A DNA stretch of 64,000 bases from CAXBGS01 sp963975425 (GTDB lineage: Bacteria; Planctomycetota; Planctomycetia; Pirellulales; Pirellulaceae). The notes below the pieces were generated by a model. The model searched no databases and had not been told where the DNA came from. It saw only the letters and a program-made list of their open reading frames with translations. This document shows positions 36,601 to 45,248 of the stretch, in pieces. The position numbers were made by a program, and so were the translations under genes. The number at the start of each line of letters is the position of its first letter. Position 1 is the stretch's first letter. The stretch spans positions 124,001 to 188,000 of the forward strand of contig CAXBGS010000001.1 in the NCBI GenBank assembly GCA_963975425.1, written 5' to 3'.

Positions 36601-39241
36601 CACCAGGAATCCCGCTTAAATCCTCAAGACCTTCTGCATCAATCACCACTCGCACTTCGCGCGTCGTGGTGGTCGGCGAGCTGACCGTGACGGTCCCTGA
36701 CCCAGAAACGCCAGAATCGTTTAACGCGATAAAATCCAACTCGAATTCCTGGGTTGCATCCGGTTCGGCTTCCTCGTTGTAGATACCTCCACCACGAACC
36801 GCCGAGTTGCTGGCGATCGTGGTCCCGTCAACGACCAGTCGACCCGCGGGACTATTCCAAAGACCGCCGCCCTCGACAGCTTGATTACCGGTTACATCGC
36901 CGCCCAGGATCGTGACGCGGCCGTTTCCGCCGATATGAACACCCCCGCCGTTTCCGGGGGAAGCAACGGCCGGCGAGATTCCCGCCAAGTTGCTGCTAAC
37001 CGATGTGTCTTCAATGGTCGTTACCGAGCCGCCCGTCACCTCAATTCCACCACCGGCACGGTTCGCTTGGTTACCGCTGATCGACGATTCCTCGATGGAC
37101 AATGCGCCCCCCAGGTTCAAGACGCCACCGCCACTGCCACTCGATCCGTCGGCGACGTTATTGCTGATGGTTGCGTTGCTGATCACCAGTGTGCCGCCAT
37201 TGTTGAAAACACCGCCGCCGCCGTCGTCAGCTGCATCACCGCTGGCGATGTTGCCGTCAATCAGTGTTCCGTTGACCGTCATTGTGCCGGAACCATTCCA
37301 CAGGCCACCACCCTCGCGGGCCGCCGTGTTTCCGATGACCGTTCCGCCGGTGATCGTGACATTTCCATCGCCGGTGATATGCAGGCCGCCACCATTGCCT
37401 GGCGACGGACCGACATCATTCAAATCAAGCTGTACATTTTCTAGTGTGGTCGTCGATCCAGCCGTTGCTTCGATACCGCCGCCAGCACGATTGGCTCGGT
37501 TGCTTGAAATCGTTGTGTCGGTGACGGTCAAGTTTCCGCCATCGTTCAAGATCCCGCCGCCACTACCCGCATCACCGTCAGCGACATTCAGCTCAACCGA
37601 ACTGTTGGAAATGAATATGTCGCCGCCGACGCTGAAGACGCCGCCGCCCCCGGTGTCGGCATCGTCACCACTAGCAACGTTGCGCCGGATCGAAGTTCCA
37701 TCGATCGACATCGTACCGGTTCCATTCCACAATCCTCCACCTTCACTGGCGGCAATATTGCTTGCGACAAGTCCACCGGTGATCACCACGTCACCCGCAC
37801 CGGTAACATGCAATCCACCGCCGTTACCCGGCGCTGCTGCGGTCGCGTCTTCATCAACCAAGCCCGCATTGTTACCCGACAGTTCGACGTTCGTCAGCGT
37901 GACTCCCACGACGCCTGCGACGTCGGATGCATCTTCGATTCCACCGCCGGCGCGGCTCGCAACGTTTCCACTGATTTCGGTATTGGTCACCGAGAGCACA
38001 CTGGCGGAAAGGTTGGCAATCCCGCCACCACTGCCGTTGCTCCCCAGAGCGAAATTGTCAGCGATGTCAGAATTGATGATGTTAGCGGTACCACCGTTTA
38101 CATTAGAAACGGCCCCCCCATTGCCCATCGCACCGGTGACCGAATTGTTCGAAAGTTCTACACCGTCGACAATCAGCTCTCCGCCGTTGTTGAATATCCC
38201 GCCGCCACCATCATCGACATCCGGTCCTGCCGCGACGTTGTTCCCGATTAACGTTCCGCCGCTGACCGTCATCAGAACATTGGCCTGATTCCAAAGCCCG
38301 CCGCCTTCACGTGCAGCGAAGTTGTTTTGCACAGCCCCACCGATCACATTCACGGTTGTTGAAGTTACACCACCGTCTCCCGTGACATGCAAACCTCCAC
38401 CGTTGCCTGGCGATGCGGTACCAGAGGGGCCGGCTATATTCCCATCACTTGCCCGGATGCCGCCCAACGCAACATTTGTCAGTGTCAGATCGCCGACACC
38501 AAGTTCGATTCCGCCACCGGCGCGGTTCGCGACGTTGCCTGCGATCTGAGAATCTTCAACGGTAAGTGAACCCGACAGACTGAAGAGCCCCCCGCCGCTT
38601 CCACTGGCCCCAGTTGCTTGATTGCCGGCAATCAACGAGTCGACGATGTTTACCGTTCCGCCATCGTTAAACAGACCGCCGCCGCCTTCGGTTGCCGCGT
38701 CTCCCGACGCGATGTTTTGGCTAATCGTAACGCCCACCAAACTCAGCGATTCACCAGTGGAGACATAGACCCCACCTCCACGCACATCGCTGCCTCCGAC
38801 GATCGAAAGCCCGCTAATTGATGCAGCACCAGTTCCTGTGTTGATCGCAAAGACGCGGCTAGAACCACCAGCGTCGACAGTGATTGATTCGGCCGCCCCG
38901 AGCTCAATCGACACGTTATCGGACACCGAAAGTTCCGTCCCCGACAATGCGATTGTCATCCCGCTAAGCGCGGCGTCAAAGGAGATCGTATCAACGACGC
39001 CCGGCCCCGTATCACCGGCTGCGACGGAATTGACGCTTGCGTTAGTATTCGCGGCTTGCAGCGCTTCCCGCAGACTGACAACGCCGTCATCGGCAATCGT
39101 GTCGGCCGTCGTATTGACCAGATACGATGTCAAAACGCGACGTGCTTCTAAAGCTTCGCATCGCAACGAACGTCGACCGCCGGACCTTCCTGCCACCTTT
39201 CGTCGCGCAAAAGTTGATTTGTTTTTCTGGACCTGAAACAT
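33689..39241 (-). CDS. giant beta-helix surface protein with CHRD and dockerin-like domains
   Basis: 1850 residues. The N-terminus has a basic stretch and the planctomycete sorting-like motif LRCEALEARRVL rather than a classic signal peptide. The body is built from seven modules of about 145 residues, each marked by PGNGGG(L/V)H and containing EGGGLWN, DGGGGVFN(N)GG and NRAGGGIE blocks. This is the Gly/Asn-rich pattern of right-handed beta-helices and of chlamydial Pmp-like repeats. Between modules four and five a CHRD-like domain occurs (AIHVAHIHGQFAGNA). The C-terminus has two EF-hand-like dockerin segments (DVTGDGMVSQVDVFRIINF, DVSGDNRVTPIDVLRVVNAL). It is likely a calcium-stabilised secreted or surface adhesin. 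Confidence 0.88.
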   Translation of the reverse strand: MFQVQKNKSTFARRKVAGRSGGRRSLRCEALEARRVLTSYLVNTTADTIADDGVVSLREALQAANTNASVNSVAAGDTGPGVVDTISFDAALSGMTIALSGTELSVSDNVSIELGAAESITVDAGGSSRVFAINTGTGAASISGLSIVGGSDVRGGGVYVSTGESLSLVGVTISQNIASGDAATEGGGGLFNDGGTVNIVDSLIAGNQATGASGSGGGLFSLSGSLTVEDSQIAGNVANRAGGGIELGVGDLTLTNVALGGIRASDGNIAGPSGTASPGNGGGLHVTGDGGVTSTTVNVIGGAVQNNFAAREGGGLWNQANVLMTVSGGTLIGNNVAAGPDVDDGGGGIFNNGGELIVDGVELSNNSVTGAMGNGGAVSNVNGGTANIINSDIADNFALGSNGSGGGIANLSASVLSVTNTEISGNVASRAGGGIEDASDVAGVVGVTLTNVELSGNNAGLVDEDATAAAPGNGGGLHVTGAGDVVITGGLVASNIAASEGGGLWNGTGTMSIDGTSIRRNVASGDDADTGGGGVFSVGGDIFISNSSVELNVADGDAGSGGGILNDGGNLTVTDTTISSNRANRAGGGIEATAGSTTTLENVQLDLNDVGPSPGNGGGLHITGDGNVTITGGTVIGNTAAREGGGLWNGSGTMTVNGTLIDGNIASGDAADDGGGGVFNNGGTLVISNATISNNVADGSSGSGGGVLNLGGALSIEESSISGNQANRAGGGIEVTGGSVTTIEDTSVSSNLAGISPAVASPGNGGGVHIGGNGRVTILGGDVTGNQAVEGGGLWNSPAGRLVVDGTTIASNSAVRGGGIYNEEAEPDATQEFELDFIALNDSGVSGSGTVTVSSPTTTTREVRVVIDAEGLEDLSGIPGAIHVAHIHGQFAGNAVRPLLQQGDGPFFQGAGGTANGFPPVASVPPTLSEDDGRTIEDGFLDFLEGRPKYGPVVLNLTSTQMRDALPSGSNPPDGVPPLGHFLALAGGGNINPAALFPSGTEFNLDTTYTFDLTDADEARQFANIAPAGLREIVLHGKTIPTTISDAIDAEAMGAAPGGVALGDGTSFRVTAPIGVSEITAVSGAVTVTDATITDNTATGDEATDGGGGIHNLGTLTVDRTSITNNVATGSAGSGGGLLNGSLAKFTDTVISGNTANRAGGGIEATAGSTTTLVGINLDANEVGSSPGNGGGLHITGAGNATIDGGTVRGNTAAREGGGLWNGSGTMTVTATLIEGNTASGDAGDDGGGGIFNNGGTLRINDAVIRDNVANGASGSGGGLFSLAGEVTIDNTTIAQNGANRAGGGIEIVDGDLGLTATDLIDNDADGTITGGVANPGNGGGLHVSGMSGTTVTIDGGIVSGNSAGSEGGGLWNQSGSTLRVQNGIRISGNVASGDAADNGGGGIFNNGGTVEINDALINENSSEGTAGSGGGIFNDGGIVTVIGTEISGNSANRAGGGIESNGEASTTLTLVDLLNNDTGPSPGNGGGLHITGPGDVQIVDSTVSGNTATNEGGGLWNSAAGVMTVDGSTIVGNQSPVGGGVFNDGIGGDVTLINSTVSKNIATGSGGGIATEGGTTSLISVTVAENVAATGGGLANLGTRDVSITNTIVDGNSAAAGPDVSGSVAGDFNLISNTNGAAVTGVSNILDVSAALEPLADNGGPTLTHALMPASAAVNAGTLAGLDVDQRNVDRPQDGAADIGSFESESVGTVDAPLQNQIAPLDVTGDGMVSQVDVFRIINFIYRNNRSTGLVAGELQTSDVNTQASSSNPVKSFVDVSGDNRVTPIDVLRVVNALNRNRGAFEVDAVFESGDESELGFDAGSIAIADMFGDSDDEKEPIRSPVSTIGVNF
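34770..38420 (-). repeat. seven long tandem modules inside the beta-helix gene
   Basis: Copies of the codon run for PGNGGG(L/V)H lie near 34780, 35220, 35665, 36945, 37390, 37815 and 38395 on the minus strand. Most are 430-445 bases apart; the larger step at 35.7-36.9 kb holds the CHRD insert, and the last step is about 580 bases. Similar DNA phrases recur in each copy. Confidence 0.85.
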
Positions 39242-39368
39242 CGTCGTTCACCTCATCTCGTTGCGATTCAAGACGTCGGTCTATCAACCAACCGTCACAT
39301 GAATTACGAGTGAAGCGACAACATCAGATTCAGCTTTCTGTCAATCTTTTACAATTCGCCGTAAATGA

Positions 39369-40241
39369 TTACCCAGAACGACTTTCGCTGATCGACTCGG
39401 TCACATAGAGAGAAGCCGCCATCGTCGGCGGCTCGGATACATCCGATGGCAACGTGATCGCCGCGGAAACGATTGTCTCTTTCGTATCCGGAAAATCGAA
39501 AACGCCGAAACCAAAACCTGCGCCGTCGAGCGTCAGCGTTCCACCCTTGTACCAATTGCCTTGATCGGTCAGAAACCAAACTGTTCGGTCTGGTGTCGGC
39601 TGAGTGACCCCGGCTTCGTCGAGAACGAAGTGTACTTGCCTGGCTTGCAAATCCCAGAAGACTTGGCCGCGACGCTGATCGGATCTGGCCGGTGGATAAA
39701 TCGATCCGTTGTGCACCGTGCGGACATCCGGCCTAGCAACCGACGATTCGAAGACGGACTCAAATGGCTCGGCAGGCGGCGGGGACGAATGGGGAACGAA
39801 ATAGAAACCAGCGAAGCACCCGGCCATTGCAAACAGGACTCGCAGCAGATTCGACGGGATCGATTGTGATAACGGCGACCCGGCATCAATTTGACGCACC
39901 GGTTGCGCAGTCACGTGCCGATGCGTCGCCGACGCAATATCCACGCTCCACGCTTCGGATTCGGCTATCGTTTCCGTTTCGATCGAGTCATCACCTGGCT
40001 TCGATCGCGGCGGACCTGCCTCGCCAATTCGGTCATGAACCTGACTTAAGAGCTCAGGGGGCGGTGCGACCGCTTCGATGGAATCGAATACGAGACTCGC
40101 TGACGCATCCAACTCTTTCAACACGGCGACGCATTGATCGCAGCCCTGATCGAGATGCAGATCCACGGCGGCCTGTTGTTCCGGCGACAACTCTCTCAGC
40201 AAATATTCAGCAAGCAGTGCTTGGACATCGGAACAATTCAT
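39369..40241 (-). CDS. anti-sigma factor, zinc-binding, membrane-anchored
   Basis: 290 residues. The ATG at 40241 overlaps the sigma-factor stop (ATGA), which argues for translational coupling and for this start over the one 9 codons upstream. Residues 1-50 form a ZAS-like domain (CSDVQALLAEYLLRELSP ... HLDQGCDQC, here with His-x4-Cys-x2-Cys). A linker leads to one membrane helix near residue 140 (LLRVLFAMAGCFAGFYF) and an external RskA-like domain (VWFLTDQGNWYKGGTLTLDG). It should hold the ECF sigma factor inactive at the membrane until a signal releases it. The giant beta-helix gene follows downstream after 127 bases. Confidence 0.88.
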   Translation of the reverse strand: MNCSDVQALLAEYLLRELSPEQQAAVDLHLDQGCDQCVAVLKELDASASLVFDSIEAVAPPPELLSQVHDRIGEAGPPRSKPGDDSIETETIAESEAWSVDIASATHRHVTAQPVRQIDAGSPLSQSIPSNLLRVLFAMAGCFAGFYFVPHSSPPPAEPFESVFESSVARPDVRTVHNGSIYPPARSDQRRGQVFWDLQARQVHFVLDEAGVTQPTPDRTVWFLTDQGNWYKGGTLTLDGAGFGFGVFDFPDTKETIVSAAITLPSDVSEPPTMAASLYVTESISESRSG

Positions 40242-40867
40242 GCGATGACCTCGAGCGATTCTCGGCAACAGTTCGCCTGTTCGCGAAGTTCATTGAGCCC
40301 GCGTCGGATCCTTGATTTGACCGTTCCAAGCGGAATTCGCAATCGATCGGCAATCTGAGGGTGCGAAAGTCCGTCTAGAAACGCGAGGCGAACCGGCATC
40401 GCATAGGACGCTGGAAGTTGATCCACCATCATCGCTAGTCTTTCGCGACTTTCTCGGCGAACAAGTCTATGGGCAGGATCGCCATCGTCTTGCGATCGTC
40501 TTATTGAGTCCGTATTCGCCTCAATGAACACGTGCCGCCGCATGTTCCGCGAATCGTCACGTCGCTTTCGATCGATCGATCGGCTGCGGATCAAAATCAG
40601 GAAGTAGGTCCGAGCGGTGCCGCGCGAGCCATCAAACTTTTTTGCATGTTGCCACAGCTCGACCAAAACATCAGAAACGACGATCTGCGCATCGGCCGAA
40701 TTCTGACAAATCTTCAGGGCCAACGCGTATGCCGTTGCTCCGTGGCGCGCATAGAAAGTATTTAGCGCCTGTTCATCGCCACCGCAAATCAATTGCAGCA
40801 GATCCTCATCGCAAACGGAATCTGTAACAGAACCGCCACGTTCTGCTGAGCAGTGACTACGATTCAT
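40238..40867 (-). CDS. ECF-family RNA polymerase sigma factor
   Basis: 209 residues from ATG 40867, which has GGGAG 9 bases upstream; the longer frame to 40912 would overlap the preceding gene by 56 bases. Region 2 is visible (NSADAQIVVSDVLVELWQHAKKFDGSRGTARTYFLILIRSRSIDRKRR), and region 4 has LPASYAMPVRLAFLDGLSHPQIADRLRIPLGTVKSRIRRG, a helix-turn-helix for the -35 element. It pairs with the anti-sigma factor overlapping its stop by 4 bases. Its start lies 11 bases inside the end of the upstream gene, so three genes are translationally linked. Confidence 0.93.
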   Translation of the reverse strand: MNRSHCSAERGGSVTDSVCDEDLLQLICGGDEQALNTFYARHGATAYALALKICQNSADAQIVVSDVLVELWQHAKKFDGSRGTARTYFLILIRSRSIDRKRRDDSRNMRRHVFIEANTDSIRRSQDDGDPAHRLVRRESRERLAMMVDQLPASYAMPVRLAFLDGLSHPQIADRLRIPLGTVKSRIRRGLNELREQANCCRESLEVIA

Positions 40868-41528
40868 CAATGAATGCTCCCGGGTCTGGTGCTGCGGCTG
40901 ATGTGTCATCAATGCTTGGCACCGGAATCACTGCCGTCGTCATGTAACACCCCAAGTAGGGCGGTGCGGTCTGCTCAACCAAGCAAAACCAGTACCCATG
41001 CCCTACTTGTTTCTCATCAATCACCGTCACTAGCATAACAGCCGTGCTATCCGTGGGGAAAACTGTCTTGCCGACCGCGGATCCCTTGTGGTTCAACATC
41101 GGTCGAAACGAAGGATCTCGTTGCAGCATGGCCACAAATCGATCAAACGGCCCAACCATTTCGCGATTGCCAGGAGAAGCGAGGCTGTAACAAACCCGCA
41201 ACTGGTCCACATCGTCTCCACCCGCTTTCAAACTCGCCAATTGCATCCGCACGACTTGTTCTGGCGAAAAGTCGGGGCTGGCAAGTGATGGGTCGACGGC
41301 ACCTGATGCCCTGTCTGTTGCTTCAATGCCAGATTCCGTCGTTGCTGATTCCGTTGGGCCAGAATCGGATTGGGAATCCATCGGGCTTTGCGCCGAAGTG
41401 ACATCGGCGCCGCCACCGGTCGTCGATGTCGCAGCGGTCGATCCGGAATACCAAATTATCGAGATGCACGCACCGCAGACCAAGCCGAGTCCCGTCCACA
41501 TCACGAGATCGACTATGCGGTTCGACAT
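40857..41528 (-). CDS. membrane-anchored DUF4864-like protein
   Basis: 223 residues from the internal ATG at 41528 (MSNRIVDLVMWTGLGLVCGACISIIWY), giving one N-terminal membrane anchor. A Ser/Thr-rich disordered linker follows, then a globular domain with EQVVRMQLASLKAGG...VCYSLASPGNREMVGPFDRFVAMLQRDPSFRPMLNH. This resembles DUF4864, a small periplasmic or membrane family of unknown role; the match is by eye. Its last codons overlap the sigma-factor start, so it belongs to the same operon and may take part in signal input to the sigma/anti-sigma pair. Confidence 0.72.
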   Translation of the reverse strand: MSNRIVDLVMWTGLGLVCGACISIIWYSGSTAATSTTGGGADVTSAQSPMDSQSDSGPTESATTESGIEATDRASGAVDPSLASPDFSPEQVVRMQLASLKAGGDDVDQLRVCYSLASPGNREMVGPFDRFVAMLQRDPSFRPMLNHKGSAVGKTVFPTDSTAVMLVTVIDEKQVGHGYWFCLVEQTAPPYLGCYMTTAVIPVPSIDDTSAAAPDPGAFIDES

Positions 41529-41663
41529 CGGATTGACCTTGATACGGCTTGCTCGGGACAAGAGACGGCGTGAACCAAAATGAATGGCACCAGAGACCCT
41601 AATCCAGTCGAAACAAGGCAGGGCATGCTGGATTGTATCAAATCACAATCAGCCGGCCGAGAA

Positions 41664-43022
41664 TCACAGGATGCCTAACGATCCCAGTACGGCGTATCCG
41701 ATAAAGACGCCATACAATCCAACCAAAATCCATGATTTCGTGGCGGTCAACCGCAGGTCTCGCCACATGATCAACAGCGTAACCACCGTGGAGGCGACTA
41801 GCAGAATCTGTAAACCGAACAGCCCTTCCAGCGGCGCACCGTTTTGCGACAAAGAAATCGGTTGCCAGTTATTCAAATAGCAATTGACGAGCAATGGCAC
41901 CGACAGGCACACGCAAATGTCAAAGATGTTGGAACCAAACGCATTGGAAACCGCACCATCATCATCGCCTCGCTTGGCCGCAGCGATCGACAAGAACGTA
42001 TCCGGCACGCTGCTGGCCGCAGCGGCAACAATCACAGCGACAAAGAACAACGGAACTTGCAATTCCTCGGCCAGCTGATGTGTCACGTTCACCAGCCAAT
42101 AACAGGCGGCCGCCGCAATCAGTGTGCACACGACAAGAATCGCGTACCCGATTGCCGGTGTTAGCTTGACCTGGATCAATCCAAAAAGAATCCCTGCCGT
42201 CTCGTGATCGCCAGGTTCGCCCTCGTCGTCACTCGGGTCGGCTAACTCACGCCGAACCTGTGCGATCAGGTGCAACGACGGTCGAATCCCGGCATCGGAA
42301 ATCGCCGTGACCAGATCATCGGTCGCGGGCATTGCAACACCGTCAAACTTGGCCGCGACCGAGTCTCGAGCCCGCTGAAAGCGTTTTGAATCGAGATACA
42401 GTTGATACACATACAGTGCATAAAATGCCAACAAGACGACACCCATGATCCAGTGCATCGCGGGTTGGAACAAGAACATAATCAGGACGATTTCGCAAAC
42501 CAAAAACCACATTCCGTCACGACTGATCACCGTCGAATCGATCTCGATCACCGGTCTTTTCGTGCGGGTCTTTGCAATCACGATTCCACACATCGCGGGA
42601 ATCAACATCATGTTGTAAACAGCGGACCCCGCACAGGTCGCGATTGTTGCGCCAAGACCTTCCGTACCCGCCACCGAAATTTGCTCGGCGGATCCGCCCG
42701 ATGCGTTGATGGCAACGATGACGAAAAACAATCCGCTAAACAGTTCCGGCATTGAACTGGCAATCGCATCTAACGTCGCGCCGCGCACACTGCCGGGCAA
42801 TCGCCATCGCTCGCCGAACCACTGCGCCGCATCGGCAAACGGGTCACACGCCTGCCAAATGACGATCGAAACAGCAACGATCTGAAACAGGCTGAACACC
42901 AAGTCGGCAAATCGATTCGGCGTCGCACTTGCCCACCAACCGCTAACCAACAATCCGATCAGGGTGATGGCGACGACGAGTAACGACCGGAAGGGAAAAG
43001 AAGACTCATCATTGTCAGTCAT
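41664..43022 (-). CDS. sodium/calcium antiporter of the CaCA family
   Basis: 452 residues with about ten membrane segments. Two inverted alpha-repeats are visible: GATLDAIASSMPELFSGLF...CAGSAVYNMMLIP and AAAASSVPDTFLSIAAAKRGDDDGAVSNAFGSNIFDICV. They hold the acidic residues (Glu, Asp) and Asn used for ion binding. A charged cytosolic loop (DPSDDEGEPGDHE) separates the halves. It would exchange calcium or another cation against sodium or protons across the inner membrane. The gene stands alone; neighbours on the same strand are not functionally related. Confidence 0.9.
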   Translation of the reverse strand: MTDNDESSFPFRSLLVVAITLIGLLVSGWWASATPNRFADLVFSLFQIVAVSIVIWQACDPFADAAQWFGERWRLPGSVRGATLDAIASSMPELFSGLFFVIVAINASGGSAEQISVAGTEGLGATIATCAGSAVYNMMLIPAMCGIVIAKTRTKRPVIEIDSTVISRDGMWFLVCEIVLIMFLFQPAMHWIMGVVLLAFYALYVYQLYLDSKRFQRARDSVAAKFDGVAMPATDDLVTAISDAGIRPSLHLIAQVRRELADPSDDEGEPGDHETAGILFGLIQVKLTPAIGYAILVVCTLIAAAACYWLVNVTHQLAEELQVPLFFVAVIVAAAASSVPDTFLSIAAAKRGDDDGAVSNAFGSNIFDICVCLSVPLLVNCYLNNWQPISLSQNGAPLEGLFGLQILLVASTVVTLLIMWRDLRLTATKSWILVGLYGVFIGYAVLGSLGIL

Positions 43023-43146
43023 GCGATGTTGGGCGAAACGCCCAGCCGAATTGCTGCGGGATCTTGGGTTTAAAAGTGAAAAAACGCAAAGCGATCTTAT
43101 GAGGCGTCAGCACGCGTCGCCGGTGCGAAACGTCAGGGCGGGGCGG

Positions 43147-45027
43147 CTACTGCACCGCAAGCGACAGCCAACCGTCATTGGCTGCGATCCAGTTGGGATG
43201 ATAGACACGTCCGCGGAGCGCGTCGACCTGGACGGTGTCGGGAACCGTGATGGGTTGATCCAACAACATCGGCGGGAACACATCAGCAAATTTCTTTTTG
43301 ATCGTCCCCTTCAGCCCGGCTTGCGCGACCGTCAAACGACGACCACCAGGAAAATCAACATCAACCTCACCTTCACGCACCAACACCATCCGCCCATCGG
43401 CCATCGTTGCCGGTGCATACACGGCGGTGATTTCCATCGGACGCTTCAGCTCGCGGCGACCTTGCGCGAATCGCGTTCCACGGATGCCGATGCGGACTCG
43501 CTGTTGGCGGGCTTCGAAGATCACAGGACGTGCCCGCGAAAAATCGATCTCAAACGGCGGCTCTTCTTCTTCGTCTTCGGAAACCTCGGACTTTGCGGGT
43601 ATGGTGCCACCAGCCTGCTCGATCAATTCATTCATCTTTGCTTCGTTCAACGTGCGACCGGCAAGGATTGGCGCGACTGCGTTATTGACCACTGACTCGT
43701 GCACTTGGACGGCGGCCTCGAAAACTGTCGAAAGTGGCGGCGCGTGTACCGCTGAGCCAATCTGATCACGGCGCCGGAATACTGAGTTGACGAACAGCGC
43801 GTCATCGGTCGATCCCCAGAATCGTGGTGGCTCGGACAAATCCAAACGATACAAGACCGGGCGGACCTTTTCCATAAAATCAGGCACTGATACGTTTGCC
43901 GTCGCGTCGGTCTCTTTGGTGAACTCTTCTCCAATGCGATCGTGCAACTTCTTCTTGGCGATCACGTCCGCCAGCGGCTTTTGTTCGGCCGCTCGTTTCT
44001 TTGCGATTCGGCGTACCAAACGCAAACGGTGCTGGATCTCGTCGACGTTGGTGGTCAACGACACATCCGCGATCGCCGGTTGCATTTGAACACCGGACTC
44101 GTTGAAAGTGATTTCACGCGACGCATACACTTGCCCAATTCCTGACGTTCGCAGGACGACCGGACCGTTGTAACCTTTGTTGATACTGTTGACGCATCCC
44201 GACATTTGCACTCGCATGCGAACCGTCCCGAGCGACGGCAACAGGTCGGCCGTCACCATTCCCGTCAGCCTCGCGTCGCCGGCAATTCGGGTTCCTAGAA
44301 TGCAATCGTTGACGGGCGATTGTTCATCAATGGGTCGGTCGACGATTTGCCGCACCGCGTCTTCACTGACCCACACGGCGATGTTCGGTTTTGCAAAAAC
44401 GGATCGCAGTTTTTCGACCATCACTGGCACTTGGCCTGAACCATGCAGCGTGCTGATCAGCGCGTTGATCGCAGCTTCATCGTCGGGTGTGGGGACGCCT
44501 TCGATTTGTTCAATACGCTCGGCCAGCGCATTCATTTGTTGCCCAATGATTTCCAGCGACCTTTCGTCGTGGAACCGCAATGCCGCAACAAGCTGATCCA
44601 AGGATCGGCGCAGGTCACGCAGCGGTTCACGTTCCAGCCCAGGCGCCAAACCGACAAGACGCTGACCGACCCCCAGCGCCTCGCGTCCCAACGCGGCCAG
44701 ATCGCGTCGATCGTCCGTGTCGGATTCGATCAATTCCATTAACGGATTGATATCGATGTAATTCAACCAAGCCGCCCAATTTTCAGGACTTGCGTGCCGA
44801 GAAAAATACAGGTTCAGCTGTTCGTGTGACTGTGACACTGCCTGCTTGGCGATGGGCAGGTCCGGCAGGTCTTCCGCACTCAGATTTTCGCTGAGCGATC
44901 GCAACTGGGTGGCCACCGAGCTTCGATCAAATTCAGACAATTGAGCGTGCGCCAGCTGTCCACGCGTCGATGCGCCGATGGCGACCACCAACATCGAAAC
45001 CAGGAACTTAGTGTCGAGAGATATCAT
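43147..45027 (-). CDS. exported protein of unknown function, planctomycete-like
   Basis: 626 residues from ATG 45027, where MISLDTKFLVSMLVVAIGAS begins a signal peptide ending near QLAHA; the ATG at 45042 would add five residues. No known domain is recognised. The first 200 residues are helical. The middle is beta-rich with a VRMRVQMSGCVNSINKGYNGP segment, and there is an acidic patch SEDEEEEPP around residue 490. The C-terminal strands (RVRIGIRGTRFAQGRRELKRPMEITAVY) could be a barrel or sandwich. The signal and length fit a periplasmic or cell-surface protein. Confidence 0.75.
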   Translation of the reverse strand: MISLDTKFLVSMLVVAIGASTRGQLAHAQLSEFDRSSVATQLRSLSENLSAEDLPDLPIAKQAVSQSHEQLNLYFSRHASPENWAAWLNYIDINPLMELIESDTDDRRDLAALGREALGVGQRLVGLAPGLEREPLRDLRRSLDQLVAALRFHDERSLEIIGQQMNALAERIEQIEGVPTPDDEAAINALISTLHGSGQVPVMVEKLRSVFAKPNIAVWVSEDAVRQIVDRPIDEQSPVNDCILGTRIAGDARLTGMVTADLLPSLGTVRMRVQMSGCVNSINKGYNGPVVLRTSGIGQVYASREITFNESGVQMQPAIADVSLTTNVDEIQHRLRLVRRIAKKRAAEQKPLADVIAKKKLHDRIGEEFTKETDATANVSVPDFMEKVRPVLYRLDLSEPPRFWGSTDDALFVNSVFRRRDQIGSAVHAPPLSTVFEAAVQVHESVVNNAVAPILAGRTLNEAKMNELIEQAGGTIPAKSEVSEDEEEEPPFEIDFSRARPVIFEARQQRVRIGIRGTRFAQGRRELKRPMEITAVYAPATMADGRMVLVREGEVDVDFPGGRRLTVAQAGLKGTIKKKFADVFPPMLLDQPITVPDTVQVDALRGRVYHPNWIAANDGWLSLAVQ

Positions 45028-45160
45028 GAAGTGAAATGCCATGTTGCGGACAACGGGGATGGAGTCACAAGACTAACGAGACCATTCTAATGGGTCACCG
45101 CCGGAGCGATAGCGACAGGTACCGGAAGTCGAAGTGGAAGGCTAAAGAAGGCGATTTCTG

Positions 45161-45195
45161 CTGGGACACAGGGCTTTCACCTGGCCCTTTCCCAG
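45161..45195. other. imperfect inverted repeat in an intergenic region
   Basis: CTGGGA...AGGGC faces GCCCT...CCCAG within 35 bases, giving two stem blocks with a small asymmetric bulge. There is no T run. It lies between the stop of the 45249-45935 gene and the start of the 43147-45027 gene, both on the minus strand, so termination or a processed structure is possible. Confidence 0.4.
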
Positions 45196-45248
45196 TCCTT
45201 CCACAGAGCCTGTGCAGCGACCGATCAGCGACGTGATCGCTCATGAAA

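Noticed and set aside
36990..38288. 432-residue Pro/Ser-rich frame on the plus strand inside the beta-helix gene
   Set aside because: PPPPAR-type repeats are the antisense of the GGG-rich modules; the minus-strand protein has clear repeat and dockerin structure.
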